In this document: one piece after another, positions 24,927 to 33,441 of the stretch
Layout: every line of letters starts with the position of its first letter
Numbering within the stretch: the stretch's first letter is position 1
Source of the DNA: Paenibacillus castaneae
GTDB lineage: Bacteria; Bacillota; Bacilli; Paenibacillales; Paenibacillaceae
NCBI RefSeq assembly: GCF_002884445.1
Contig: NZ_KZ614144.1
Span: forward strand, 289,272 to 353,271
Direction of reading: 5' to 3'
Length of the DNA: 64,000 bases
Notes under the pieces: model-generated
What the model saw: only the letters and a program-made list of their open reading frames with translations
The model's database searches: none
What the model was told of the DNA's origin: nothing
Program-made: the position numbers and the translations under genes

Positions 24927-25751
24927 TTAGCTAGCGCTTTTCTTATGAAAAAGCGCAGCAAAGCGAACTGGTGATAAATAGCCAAGTGAGCTATGGATAC
25001 GTTTGCGATTATAGAAAAGCTCAATGTATTGGAATATTTCATCATAAGCTTGCTTCTTCGTCTTGAATGTCTTGCAGTAAACCAGCTCTTTCTTGAGTAC
25101 GCTATGAAAAGATTCCATACTCGCGTTGTCATAACAGTTACCTTTACGGCTCATGCTGGCTGTCATCTTATAGGAGGAAAGCTTTTCTCGATATTCGGCA
25201 GAAGCATACTGCGAACCACGATCGGAGTGATGGATAAGTCCCTTTTTGGGTTTTTTCGTCTTAAAAGCATCTTCTAATGCGCCAAGGACAAGTTCAACAG
25301 TCATTCGAGCAGCAAGCCGCCAACCTACAATTTCACGTGTACAGAGGTCGAGAACACTGGCCAAATAAAGTCGTCCTTCACGACAAGGAATGTAGGTAAT
25401 ATCCGCTGCCCACACCCGGTTAGGCTCCTCTGTAGCAAACTGTTGATTCAGGATGTTCGGAGCTACAGGCTGGTCATGGTTGGAATCGGTGGTGTTTACT
25501 CTGAATTTCCTTGAAACACAGGAACGCAATCCTACCTCATTCATATAGTTGCTTACCGTACGTTCACAGGTGTTTATGCCCTCTAACGAGAGCATATGGG
25601 TAATCTTCGGACTACCATAGATCCCTTTGGTATCGTGGAAATGATAGTTGATTCGCTCGATTACAGCTGCCTTGCGAAGCTTTTGCTCACTAGGTTTAGC
25701 TAGTTTCCACTTATAATAACCGCTCCGAGAAATCTCCATGACCTTGCACAT
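24927..25751 (-). CDS. IS3-family transposase OrfB (DDE integrase)
   Basis: The 274-residue frame carries the rve integrase core with DDE residues in WAADITYIPC, HHSDRGSQYAS and DNASMESFHSVLK. The N-terminal HTH_21 region (SRSGYYKW, GIYGSPKITHML) is also present. The frame is open upstream of the first Met to about 25815 and reads ELRFQFVEDHRSEYRLEK, the usual OrfB beginning. It would be made as an OrfAB fusion by -1 frameshifting at the AAAGAAAAG stretch near 25806. It looks functional. Confidence 0.9.
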   Translation of the reverse strand: MCKVMEISRSGYYKWKLAKPSEQKLRKAAVIERINYHFHDTKGIYGSPKITHMLSLEGINTCERTVSNYMNEVGLRSCVSRKFRVNTTDSNHDQPVAPNILNQQFATEEPNRVWAADITYIPCREGRLYLASVLDLCTREIVGWRLAARMTVELVLGALEDAFKTKKPKKGLIHHSDRGSQYASAEYREKLSSYKMTASMSRKGNCYDNASMESFHSVLKKELVYCKTFKTKKQAYDEIFQYIELFYNRKRIHSSLGYLSPVRFAALFHKKSAS

Positions 25752-25798
25752 CTTCTCTAGTCGATACTCAGAGCGATGATCTTCGACAAATTGGAACC

Positions 25799-26116
25799 TT
25801 AGTTCTTTTCTTTGCTGAAGATGTGCAGAGCCTTTTTTAAAATGGCCAATTCTTCTTGGAGATCTGCTAGCGCTCGCTCTTTCAGTTGATTTTCGCGTTC
25901 TTTCTCTTTTAATTGTTGTTCTAATTGACGAACTTTCTCGGGGTTTGCTAAAGATTCATTGTCGAATTCTCGGTACTTGGCTAACCATTTGTGTACAGTA
26001 CTCGAGGAAATATTTAATTCTGTAGCAATCTCCGGTACGGACTTCGTCTGATCCTGAATATATTTAACCGTTTGCTTCTTAAAATCTTCATTAAATCGTT
26101 GACGTTGCTCCCCCAT
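25799..26116 (-). CDS. IS3-family transposase OrfA (HTH protein)
   Basis: From ATG 26116 (AGAGG 7 bp upstream; the frame also opens at GTG 26125) the product is 105 residues. The helix-turn-helix is SVPEIATELNISSSTVHKW near residues 25-43, followed by a leucine-rich coiled coil (LEQQLKEKERENQLKERAL) that mediates OrfA/OrfAB multimers. It ends in IFSKEKN just where the -1 shift into OrfB would occur. Confidence 0.88.
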   Translation of the reverse strand: MGEQRQRFNEDFKKQTVKYIQDQTKSVPEIATELNISSSTVHKWLAKYREFDNESLANPEKVRQLEQQLKEKERENQLKERALADLQEELAILKKALHIFSKEKN

Positions 26117-26322
26117 AAAGGACACCTCTTTCTTCGTTAAGTAAATTATCCATTTCTCCTTAACAGGTGTCCACTTTTTATTCTAGCTCTAAAACTAGCT
26201 CTATTCCCAGAAAACCTAGCAAATACGAGTTCATGCGTAGTACGCCCTAAACCCAGGTTTTATCACCGTCTGGATAGCCTCTTGCTTGTTTCTTCCTCCA
26301 TACAATGCGTCATATTAGATGT

Positions 26323-26335
26323 ATAACGTTTTGAA
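26323..26335. promoter_or_regulatory. ATAACGTTTTGAA box 1 (probable AraC half-site)
   Basis: The 13-bp sequence ATAACGTTTTGAA lies 16 bp upstream of the -35 box of the sulfatase promoter and recurs identically at 26400-26412. Related boxes occur in the GH42/AraC divergent promoter. Confidence 0.5.
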
Positions 26336-26351
26336 CTATTTAATTATAATG

Positions 26352-26380
26352 TTGTCAAAATGCTGGATTATTACTATAAT
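26352..26380 (+). promoter_or_regulatory. Sigma-A promoter of the third sulfatase gene
   Basis: TTGTCA (26352-26357), a 17-bp spacer and TATAAT (26375-26380). Predicted start near 26387. Confidence 0.75.
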
Positions 26381-26399
26381 AATATAGGATATAAAAGGA

Positions 26400-26432
26400 A
26401 TAACGTTTTGAAGATTAATATAACAAATTGAA
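26400..26432. promoter_or_regulatory. Tandem boxes 20 bp apart before sulfatase
   Basis: ATAACGTTTTGAA (26400-26412) and ATAACAAATTGAA (26420-26432) form a direct repeat with a 20-bp period, the pattern of AraC-family half-sites. They lie downstream of the predicted transcription start, so they could act as a roadblock or a loop partner for box 1. Confidence 0.5.
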
Positions 26433-26453
26433 CTAAGAGAAGAGGTATCGGCA

Positions 26454-27869
26454 ATGAGCGACCGCAAGGAAAAACGGCCCAATATACTTTTTATTATGAG
26501 TGATGACCATGCTGCTCACGCAATGAGTTGCTATGATAGCAAAATTAATGAAACGCCGAATATAGATAGAATCGCCAAGGAAGGCATGCGAATGGATAAT
26601 TGCTTCTGCACCAATTCCATTTGCACGCCGAGTAGAGCTGCTATCTTAACCGGAACGTATAACCATGTGAACGGTGTGAAAACATTATCTGATCGATTGG
26701 ATGGCAGACAGCAGACGGTAGCCAAGCTGCTTCAGCAAGACGGTTATCAAACCGCGATGATTGGCAAATGGCATTTGGGGCATGGGGGAAACAGCGACCC
26801 TACAGGCTTCGACTTCTGGAGTGTTTTTCCCGGTCAAGGCGATTACTATGACCCGTCCATGATTGAAATGGGGAAATCCATTACTGTGCCTGGATATGCT
26901 ACTGATATTGTTACAGACAAATCAATCGATTGGATGGCAAACCGGGATAAGGACAAGCCGTTTTTATTGATGTGCCACCACAAAGCGCCGCACCGGCCGT
27001 GGATTCCAGACAAGAAGCACGCGCATCTTTATGAGGATTTGGACATACCGGAGCCGGAAACATTTAATGATGATTATTCTAACAGGGCTAGCGCGGCAGC
27101 TGCTGCTGAGATGCGAATTGATCGAGATTTGACCAAAAATGATTTCAAAATGGATCCTCCTGCTCAATTGGAAGGAGCTGCGCTCAAAAGCTGGAAATAT
27201 CAGCGTTATATTAAAGACTATTTACGCTGCATCGCATCAGTAGACGACAATGTGGGCAGAATGCTTGATTATTTGGACGAAGAAGGACTGACTGAGGATA
27301 CCATCGTCATCTACACGTCGGATCAAGGCTTTTTCCTTGGCGACCACGGCTGGTACGATAAGCGGTTCATGTACGAGGAATCGTTGCGCATGCCGTTCGT
27401 GATCCGTTATCCCCGCAAAATTGCTGCAGGCAGCGTCAGCAAGCATATGGTTCTCAATGTCGATTTCGCTCCGCTCTTTCTGAATTATGCGGGTATTAAT
27501 GTTCCGGAATCGATGCAGGGGGCAAGCTTCCACTCCATACTGCAAGGAGAGGAGCCCGCTGAATGGCGTACATCTATGTACTACAGATACTGGACGCATC
27601 TGTCCGAGCATAAAGTGTATGCGCATTACGGCATTCGTACAGAACAATACAAGCTAATTTACTACTATGCAGATGCTCTAGGAACACTTGGTTCGGAGGA
27701 TGAGTCGAAGATACCGGAGTGGGAGCTGTTTGATCTGAAAAAAGATCCTTACGAGATGATCAATGTGTATAATGATCCTGATTATGAGCGTGTGGTTGCC
27801 GTACTGGACAAGGAGCTGCACCGCTTGCAAGAAGAGCTGGGAGACGAGCGATTCGTTTATAAAGGCTGA
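26454..27869 (+). CDS. Cytosolic type I sulfatase (S1 family, iduronate-sulfatase-like)
   Basis: The 471-residue product has signature CTPSRAAILTGTYNH with Cys57 as the formylglycine precursor. Metal ligands are in FIMSDDHAAH (residues 17-18) and YTSDQGFFLGDHG near residue 290. Other S1 motifs are MIGKWHLG near 103 and KPFLLMCHHKAPHRPW near 165. No signal peptide is present. AGAGGT precedes the ATG. It has its own promoter flanked by boxes also present before the adjacent GH42/AraC pair, so co-regulation by that AraC protein is likely. The motif order resembles iduronate-2-sulfatase and other glycosaminoglycan sulfatases, but the substrate is not proven. Confidence 0.85.
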   Translation: MSDRKEKRPNILFIMSDDHAAHAMSCYDSKINETPNIDRIAKEGMRMDNCFCTNSICTPSRAAILTGTYNHVNGVKTLSDRLDGRQQTVAKLLQQDGYQTAMIGKWHLGHGGNSDPTGFDFWSVFPGQGDYYDPSMIEMGKSITVPGYATDIVTDKSIDWMANRDKDKPFLLMCHHKAPHRPWIPDKKHAHLYEDLDIPEPETFNDDYSNRASAAAAAEMRIDRDLTKNDFKMDPPAQLEGAALKSWKYQRYIKDYLRCIASVDDNVGRMLDYLDEEGLTEDTIVIYTSDQGFFLGDHGWYDKRFMYEESLRMPFVIRYPRKIAAGSVSKHMVLNVDFAPLFLNYAGINVPESMQGASFHSILQGEEPAEWRTSMYYRYWTHLSEHKVYAHYGIRTEQYKLIYYYADALGTLGSEDESKIPEWELFDLKKDPYEMINVYNDPDYERVVAVLDKELHRLQEELGDERFVYKG

Positions 27870-27889
27870 GTGCCATAGAATATGAAGAT

Positions 27890-27936
27890 GGGGTAACGGC
27901 TTCGTCATAAAGACGATGAAGCGGTTGCCCCTTTTT
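27890..27936 (+). terminator. Intrinsic terminator after sulfatase
   Basis: GGGGTAACGGCTTC pairs with GAAGCGGTTGCCCC (one mismatch), followed by TTTTTA. Confidence 0.85.
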
Positions 27937-27952
27937 ATTATTTCGATAACAA

Positions 27953-27982
27953 AAGGAGCCTAGGCTGTCGCCTAAACTCCTT
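27953..27982 (-). terminator. Terminator after GH42 gene
   Basis: On the minus strand AAGGAG-TT-TAGGC / GCCTA-GG-CTCCTT forms a two-part stem followed by TTGTTATCG. Confidence 0.6.
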
Positions 27983-27995
27983 GCTTATGTCATGA

Positions 27996-29993
27996 CTAGT
28001 TGTTCCTATGTTTAACTAATATTTTTACGCCATAAGGCTTTAAGGATATGTGGTCACTTTCTTTCTCCGAGTTCCATATATCCGCCATCGGTCGGTTGAT
28101 CGTCATTTCGGTCAGTTGACTTGAACCGTTCAACACAAAAATAAATGCTGTTCCATCTGCGCTTTGTCGCATCGTTACTTCTACATGATCTGGGGGCGCT
28201 ATGCCAAGTAAAGGAGAAATACCAATTTCATTACAAATATAATGAAGGAAGTCTTTGTAGAAATCCTCTTCAGCAAATGTCGTTATGAACCAGGACTCGC
28301 CTTCACCGAAAGGCTGTACCGTTACAGCCGGATAGCCTTCAAACCATTGATCGGCAAAGGTACCGACGATATGGGCCATTTCGGTCTGAATGAGCTCATG
28401 CAGCATCTCGCATTGATACAAACGCTCCTGCCAGCGGAAATGGACAGGACTCTGTGGACCGGAAGTAGCCGTTTCCAACGTTTTTGAACCAAGCAATTGA
28501 ATTATCCCGGGATGCAGTCGTTCCTTGTAGAAACAGGCATCCGAATTTTTAATGCCGCTCAAAGGATGAAATACGATTACGCCCCCGGCTGCTGTATATT
28601 GCTGAAGCTTTATAACCAGCTCATCATCGACGATGGGCAGCATCGGTACAAGGATCAGCTTATACTTAGCGAAGTCACCGCTTCTTCCGACAGCATCGCA
28701 GTTGAAGCCAAGCTTGCGAACACTATGGTACAGCTTATTGATATGTTGAATGTACAGTTTGTTATTTCCGGTCCAGTCGGAAGGAATCTCCACATGCCAA
28801 CGGCTAGGGAAATCATAGAGCACAGCAATATCGCTTGCGACGTTAGAGCCGTCTATTACTGGCGCCAAGCGCTGCAGGCGTTCTCCAATAGCGCGGCATT
28901 CCTCGTACGTTCTAGTCGGCTTGCCGTCATAATCGGTTATAGCGCCATGATTTTGCTCGCAGCCAAAGGGGAATCTTTTCCACGGAAAATAGAAGACGCC
29001 GTCTGCTCCGTTCGCTATCGTATGGAGCGTAAGACGCTCGAGCTCCCCAGGTGCAGGGGAGTTGCTCTCCGCGCCTAAGATGGCATGGCTTTCATTGCGC
29101 AGTTCATAAACGTGGAAAGGTGCGTTCTTAAGGCTGCGATTCACTGCCAATCCTAGCTCCAAAGTACGGCAGCGATCTCCATAGGGAGGGTAATAGTTCG
29201 TCCCTGTAATATCCAGCTGCTTGGCCATCTCGTAATAATCGGTTCGGTTGTTCCACAGCATCTGATTGTTGGTCGTGATATACTGCGTACTATCATGCTG
29301 CTGTGAACGTACAGCTTCAGCAAGCAGTTGGACCGCTTCGACATTGCAATCACTGCGAAATTGACGCCATGCTTGAATAAATGCAGGATTGAAATCGGCC
29401 TTCGTTACGCGTGGAGTCGGAATTTTTTCGAAATGGTCATATTGTTGGCCCCAGAATACAGTGCCCCAGGCTGAATTGAGAGTCTCGATTTCGCGATATT
29501 TATTTTCCAGCCATTGACGCCATTTCTGGCTGCATACCGAACAGTGACAGTCAGGTTCGTCACCGATTTCATTATCAAGATGCCATCCAATAACGCCTTG
29601 ATGTTTGCCGTAACGGGTTCCCATTGCAATTGCAAGCTGCTGCGCCTTCAAGCGGAGCAGAGGATGGTTGATGCAGAAGGAATAGCGGCTGGCATATTCC
29701 AGTTCATGCCCTTCTTGAGTTACAATCTTCATAGAAGAGTCTTTCTCTATAAGCCAAGCTGGAATGGTACGCATCGGGGGACACAGCACAAGGCGAATCG
29801 CATAGCGATCGGATAGCTGCAGAAATTCATCCAGCCAACTGAAATCAAATTTCCCCTCATGAGGCTCAAAAAGCTTCCAAGCAAATTCACCGATACGAAG
29901 AGCATTGATTCCGGCTTGCTGCATTAGGAGTAGATCTTCCTCCCAACGATGTGCTTCTCTATGTTCGGGATAATAACAAGCTCCATATAACAT
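27996..29993 (-). CDS. GH42 beta-galactosidase
   Basis: From ATG 29993 (AAGGAG 10 bp upstream) the product is 665 residues, the normal GH42 length. The N-terminus MLYGACYYPEH, the acid/base Glu142 in GWHLDNEIGD, and the nucleophile position Glu297 in HVYELRNES fit the family. The cluster CHCSVC near residues 149-154 is part of the usual GH42 zinc site. A Rossmann-like trimerisation domain follows (VIFHPLSGIKN region). The frame runs upstream to 30017, but that region contains the ribosome site. It is cytosolic, divergent from an AraC gene, and next to a sulfatase, implying galactose-containing, possibly sulfated, oligosaccharides. Confidence 0.88.
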   Translation of the reverse strand: MLYGACYYPEHREAHRWEEDLLLMQQAGINALRIGEFAWKLFEPHEGKFDFSWLDEFLQLSDRYAIRLVLCPPMRTIPAWLIEKDSSMKIVTQEGHELEYASRYSFCINHPLLRLKAQQLAIAMGTRYGKHQGVIGWHLDNEIGDEPDCHCSVCSQKWRQWLENKYREIETLNSAWGTVFWGQQYDHFEKIPTPRVTKADFNPAFIQAWRQFRSDCNVEAVQLLAEAVRSQQHDSTQYITTNNQMLWNNRTDYYEMAKQLDITGTNYYPPYGDRCRTLELGLAVNRSLKNAPFHVYELRNESHAILGAESNSPAPGELERLTLHTIANGADGVFYFPWKRFPFGCEQNHGAITDYDGKPTRTYEECRAIGERLQRLAPVIDGSNVASDIAVLYDFPSRWHVEIPSDWTGNNKLYIQHINKLYHSVRKLGFNCDAVGRSGDFAKYKLILVPMLPIVDDELVIKLQQYTAAGGVIVFHPLSGIKNSDACFYKERLHPGIIQLLGSKTLETATSGPQSPVHFRWQERLYQCEMLHELIQTEMAHIVGTFADQWFEGYPAVTVQPFGEGESWFITTFAEEDFYKDFLHYICNEIGISPLLGIAPPDHVEVTMRQSADGTAFIFVLNGSSQLTEMTINRPMADIWNSEKESDHISLKPYGVKILVKHRNN

Positions 29994-30063
29994 TTTGAAT
30001 ATACTCCTTAGTAACATATTTTATTTTATTACAATGATACATTATAACAAAGAAACAAGAAAT

Positions 30064-30096
30064 CGGATTTTTTGAATTCCGATATAACGAATTGAA
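30064..30096. promoter_or_regulatory. Tandem AraC-type boxes in the GH42/AraC divergent promoter
   Basis: CGGATTTTTTGAA (30064-30076) and ATAACGAATTGAA (30084-30096) repeat with a 20-bp period. The second matches the sulfatase boxes ATAACGTTTTGAA and ATAACAAATTGAA at 11 to 12 of 13 positions. A minus-strand TATAAT lies nearby (about 30045-30050) without a good -35, as expected for an activator-dependent promoter. Confidence 0.5.
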
Positions 30097-30129
30097 ACAC
30101 AATTAATTATTATAGGAAGAAAGTGAGAT

Positions 30130-30996
30130 GTGGATGGAGCTATGGATATTCGTACCATTCGTTTTTTTCGGCCTCCCTATGTGCCGATGTCTATATATGT
30201 GCATACTGTCGGTTATAATGTTCAGAAGCAGATGGCTCGGCCGGATGGATTTTCTGCTTTTCAATTATTGTTTGTTCGTAACGGGCAGGGGCGAGTCCGG
30301 CTGCCTAATAAGGAGGAGTTCGACTTTGGGCCGATGCAGTATATCCTACTGCCGCCTGATTTGCCTCATGAATATTTCCCAACTTCTAGTGAGCCGTGGG
30401 AAGTAGGCTATGTATCCTTTCTGGGCACTAAGGTTGATGAGCTTCTGCAGCATTTCGGAATGGAGGCGCGCAAGCTGGAGAATGCCCCGGATATGGAGGG
30501 AGTGTGGCGTCTGCTGGATGAGATGTGGATGATTGGTGATATCAACGACACCGGTGCTGAATGGGAGGCTGTCCGTTTGCTATACAGCTTATTCTTGGAT
30601 TTGAACCGGTTACGGTTTATTGAAACCGTAACCGAGGCTAATCCAAAGCCGAATGCTCCGAAGGACAGGGATGCAGGCAGTGAAGTGGCTGGGCAAGCTG
30701 CAAGCTATTTGAATGAGCATTTCAACGAGAATATTACGCTGTCGAATGTAGCCTCTATATTAGGATATACACATCAATACTTGAACCGTTTGTTTCGCAA
30801 AACGTACGGTGTGAGCATGCATCAATACGTTCAAAGGGTTAGATTGGACAAAGCGATTAAGCTTATGAAGGAGATAGAAAGCATTACAGTTAAAGAAGTT
30901 GCAAGCCTTGTTGGAATGGAAACGAGCTATTTCATCAGGCATTTTCGCAAGGTTAAAGGAATGACGCCCGATCAATATCGAAAAAATAGAGGTTGA
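30130..30996 (+). CDS. AraC-family regulator with cupin-like sensor domain
   Basis: The 288-residue product has an N-terminal AraC-binding (cupin) domain, FQLLFVRNGQGRVRLPN and YILLPPDLPHEYFP, and a C-terminal double helix-turn-helix: ITLSNVASILGYTHQYLNRLF then ITVKEVASLVGMETSYFIRHF, ending GMTPDQYRK. It probably binds a sugar in the cupin and activates the divergent GH42 gene, itself and the nearby sulfatase (shared boxes). The start is GTG 30130, with AGGAAGA about 9 bp upstream; ATG 30142 is in frame but its GGAG is too close. Confidence 0.85.
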   Translation: MDGAMDIRTIRFFRPPYVPMSIYVHTVGYNVQKQMARPDGFSAFQLLFVRNGQGRVRLPNKEEFDFGPMQYILLPPDLPHEYFPTSSEPWEVGYVSFLGTKVDELLQHFGMEARKLENAPDMEGVWRLLDEMWMIGDINDTGAEWEAVRLLYSLFLDLNRLRFIETVTEANPKPNAPKDRDAGSEVAGQAASYLNEHFNENITLSNVASILGYTHQYLNRLFRKTYGVSMHQYVQRVRLDKAIKLMKEIESITVKEVASLVGMETSYFIRHFRKVKGMTPDQYRKNRG

Positions 30997-31012
30997 ACAA
31001 ATCCTCAAATAG

Positions 31013-31067
31013 AAAGCCGCATGAACGATCGGTCAGGACTTGACCGATCACTCATGCGGCTTTTTTT
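31013..31067. terminator. Bidirectional terminator between convergent AraC genes
   Basis: Nested stem AAAGCCGCATGA / TCATGCGGCTTT with inner GATCGGTCA / TTGACCGATC, followed by a T7 run on the plus strand and TTTCTATTTG on the minus strand. Confidence 0.9.
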
Positions 31068-31093
31068 AATCAAATAATGATCATATACCAAGC

Positions 31094-33343
31094 TTATTTG
31101 GTTCCTTTTCTGCTGAGCTCCCTGTAAGCCCCTGGTGTAATGCCTGTTGTTTGTTTGAATTTGCGGATAAAGCTGGATTGATTCAAATAACCGACGCTTT
31201 GTGCAATTTCCTGCACGTTCTTATCCGTATTCGTAAGATCACATTTCACTTTGGTCATTCTCAGATCATTGACATAGTCCGAGATATTGCGGTTAAACTG
31301 CGCTTTGAAAGAGTGGCTTAAATAAGAAACGGATATGTTTAAATAATCGGACATGCTTTGCAGGGAGAAGTGGCTCTCACAATAATGTTCTTCAATATAT
31401 TGCTTCATTCTACCATTTTGTTTATTTTCTGCAAGGCCTTTATGATCAACGCTGACAAACAGTTCAGAACAGATCGCTTTAATGCGTATGGACAAATCAT
31501 CTACTGAATCTTGTCTTGCTAAGGAGATAATGTCTAAATTTTTTATAATTTCCTCGTTGAGCTCGTAATTATTTTTGTAAATCGTATGAATAATGGCTTG
31601 GACCATATTATAGAAAATTAAACGTGCCGTAATTAGCGGTATGTTCTTTTCTTGTAGACTCTTAATAATTGCATCTAATAAAGTAGCAAAATTAACCGCA
31701 TCACGTTCGGATATATACGCTTTCAAAAGCTCGACTTGCTGATGAGGATAATGGGAAATATAGTTCATGCTTTCTTCCATTTGTTGATAAGTGATAATGG
31801 TATGTTTACCCCGAATTGGCCAATAATCAATGGCGGAACAAGCCTGCAAATAGGACTTTGATATATCGGATATGGAAGAATGCCAGTTACCAATCCCAAT
31901 TGTACAATGGATGCCGTAATTATTTTTGAAATTTTTCAGTAGCTCTGTGCACAATGACTCACATGCTCCCATTTGATCATTTTCATCGTTCAGAATGAGG
32001 AAAATTTGGTCCTCTGGGACATTTTCAAGTACAAAATAATGATACGAATGAGCAAAAGTCTCTTTAAAAGCAGTGTCAATCTGTTCTTCATCCAATTGCT
32101 TAATAGAATCGAACATGATAATGAGCACGGCATAGCTGGTACCGGAAATCGTTAAGCCATATTCTGCCCCTTTCAAGTTAAATTCCTCTTGGTCGGCGAA
32201 ATAGCCTTTCAACAGCTGCTGAAGAAGCCGGAACCGCATCGTAACGGCTGCCGATTCCACCTTTTGCTCCAATACATTAATTTGTCTGCTCATATGATCC
32301 ACAGCTGAATGAACAGTTTCGAGGCCTCCTAATGGGGTAGACAGCGTGCTTCCCGCAATACGCGTGGCCATTTTTGTAAGCTCATTCAAAGGTTTATAGT
32401 TCAAGTGCATAAAGAAATAAATTAGTAGAATACCAATGATGAACAAGAATAGAAACAACTCGATTGTGGACATTTTCAGTTGAGACAGCTTGCCTGTCAC
32501 GATATCAGTAGGCATGAAGCTAATATAAGTCCAGCTTGTTTTATTGGATGTAATGCTTGATATGAAATAAGGCTTATCTTTAATGGTCGTTTTCAAAGCA
32601 AACTGATTTCTATGCTGACGCAGCTGTTGAAGATCAACCGAATTGATTTCTAAGTCTCCCAGCATTGTAATGGGATTGAACTCGTTATCAAGAATTAGGA
32701 TGCTGCTCTTATTCGATATCAGTGTTTCTTTCACCATATTGTAGATAGCGCTTTCACGAATGAGATAGAATACAGCTCCACTTGGCTGTTCACTTGAGTA
32801 TGGCAGAGGCGCAACATATGTAATATAGCGTTCTGAGCTATTGTTCATATGAATATATTCCGCGGGTCTAACAAATCCTTTACGGCTCATTATCACTTGA
32901 TTCTTCAACTGCTCTAAGCTCCAGTTATCGTATTTGTAAATGGATTTAGAGAAGTACTGAGGGCTGTAGGTACCTTGTGGTGAATAAATCAGGTCGCGAT
33001 CAAAGTAATAAATAAAGAAATTGCTGTAGAAGTTATTTGGAATACTGAAATTTTCGAGCAGCTTGGTCGCTTGAACGACATTAAGGAAGCTGTCTTCTTC
33101 GAGATGTGATTTAGAGAAGTAAGGGTTGTTGGATATTTGAATGGAAAGCTTAATCATTTCTTCTACTCTTAAATCTATGGCGTTTTTGGATTGTTCCAAT
33201 AACCGTGAATTATGCGAATTGATTTCCTTTCTTAACACATCGTTAAAATTATGAAAAGCGTAAAATGCCAATATGAGCAGTGGAATAAAAAACAGTACGG
33301 TGTAGGAAGTAACATATCTAGTAAATAGTTTTGACTTTAACAT
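31094..33343 (-). CDS. Membrane-anchored AraC-type sensor-regulator (YesN-like)
   Basis: The 749-residue protein has a membrane segment at about residues 13-31, an extracellular dCache-like domain (about 35-285), a second membrane segment at about 290-310, a long cytosolic linker, and a C-terminal AraC domain: FSLQSMSDYLNISVSYLSHSF and VQEIAQSVGYLNQSSFIRKFK, ending GITPGAYRE. Such one-component regulators sense sugars or loaded binding proteins outside and switch on the divergent importer genes. It is divergent from the permease operon starting at 33637. It is the intact counterpart of the frameshifted gene at 19142-21396. Confidence 0.85.
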   Translation of the reverse strand: MLKSKLFTRYVTSYTVLFFIPLLILAFYAFHNFNDVLRKEINSHNSRLLEQSKNAIDLRVEEMIKLSIQISNNPYFSKSHLEEDSFLNVVQATKLLENFSIPNNFYSNFFIYYFDRDLIYSPQGTYSPQYFSKSIYKYDNWSLEQLKNQVIMSRKGFVRPAEYIHMNNSSERYITYVAPLPYSSEQPSGAVFYLIRESAIYNMVKETLISNKSSILILDNEFNPITMLGDLEINSVDLQQLRQHRNQFALKTTIKDKPYFISSITSNKTSWTYISFMPTDIVTGKLSQLKMSTIELFLFLFIIGILLIYFFMHLNYKPLNELTKMATRIAGSTLSTPLGGLETVHSAVDHMSRQINVLEQKVESAAVTMRFRLLQQLLKGYFADQEEFNLKGAEYGLTISGTSYAVLIIMFDSIKQLDEEQIDTAFKETFAHSYHYFVLENVPEDQIFLILNDENDQMGACESLCTELLKNFKNNYGIHCTIGIGNWHSSISDISKSYLQACSAIDYWPIRGKHTIITYQQMEESMNYISHYPHQQVELLKAYISERDAVNFATLLDAIIKSLQEKNIPLITARLIFYNMVQAIIHTIYKNNYELNEEIIKNLDIISLARQDSVDDLSIRIKAICSELFVSVDHKGLAENKQNGRMKQYIEEHYCESHFSLQSMSDYLNISVSYLSHSFKAQFNRNISDYVNDLRMTKVKCDLTNTDKNVQEIAQSVGYLNQSSFIRKFKQTTGITPGAYRELSRKGTK

Positions 33344-33441
33344 AGAACTCCCTCTCTTATGATGTAATGTCCGAATTGCAGGTTAACTATAGCGCAATTT
33401 TTATTGAATATCAATTTAAATACGCATTTTTGTGGTGAAAT

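Larger units (their letters stand above)
24897..26182 (-). mobile_element. IS3-family insertion sequence inserted in a palindrome
   Basis: An element of about 1.29 kb has imperfect inverted ends sharing AATAAAGTGGACAC-like sequence (24899-24913 and 26167-26182) and the orfA-orfB transposase arrangement. Both frames look intact. It sits inside the fourth palindrome of repeat cluster 1. Exact ends and target duplication could not be fixed by eye, because the flanks AGAAATGGACCTCT and TCTAGCTCTAAAA do not give a clean duplication. Confidence 0.85.
24577..26283. repeat. Composite palindromic repeat cluster 1, split by an IS
   Basis: The outer ends AAGAGGCT (24577) and AGCCTCTT (about 26276-26283) are inverted. 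Inside are palindromes of the form AATAGAGCTAG-AAA-CTAGCTCTATT: P1 24700-24724, P2 24751-24775 and P3 24824-24846. A fourth copy begins at 24874-24884 and its right arm reappears at 26195-26205, on the far side of the IS. The spacers between palindromes (for example CCAGGAAAACTAACTGATAT) match those of cluster 2 at 43686-43885, so this is a shared multi-palindrome unit and not chance. Confidence 0.75.

Noticed and set aside
25799-25815. Broken transposase (two separate frames) as a decayed IS
   Set aside because: The orfA/orfB arrangement with a -1 shift at AAAGAAAAG is normal for IS3 elements, so the element is probably intact.
28497-29078. 193-codon plus-strand frame inside the GH42 gene
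   Set aside because: It lies opposite a clear GH42 beta-galactosidase and has no recognisable motif or ribosome site.
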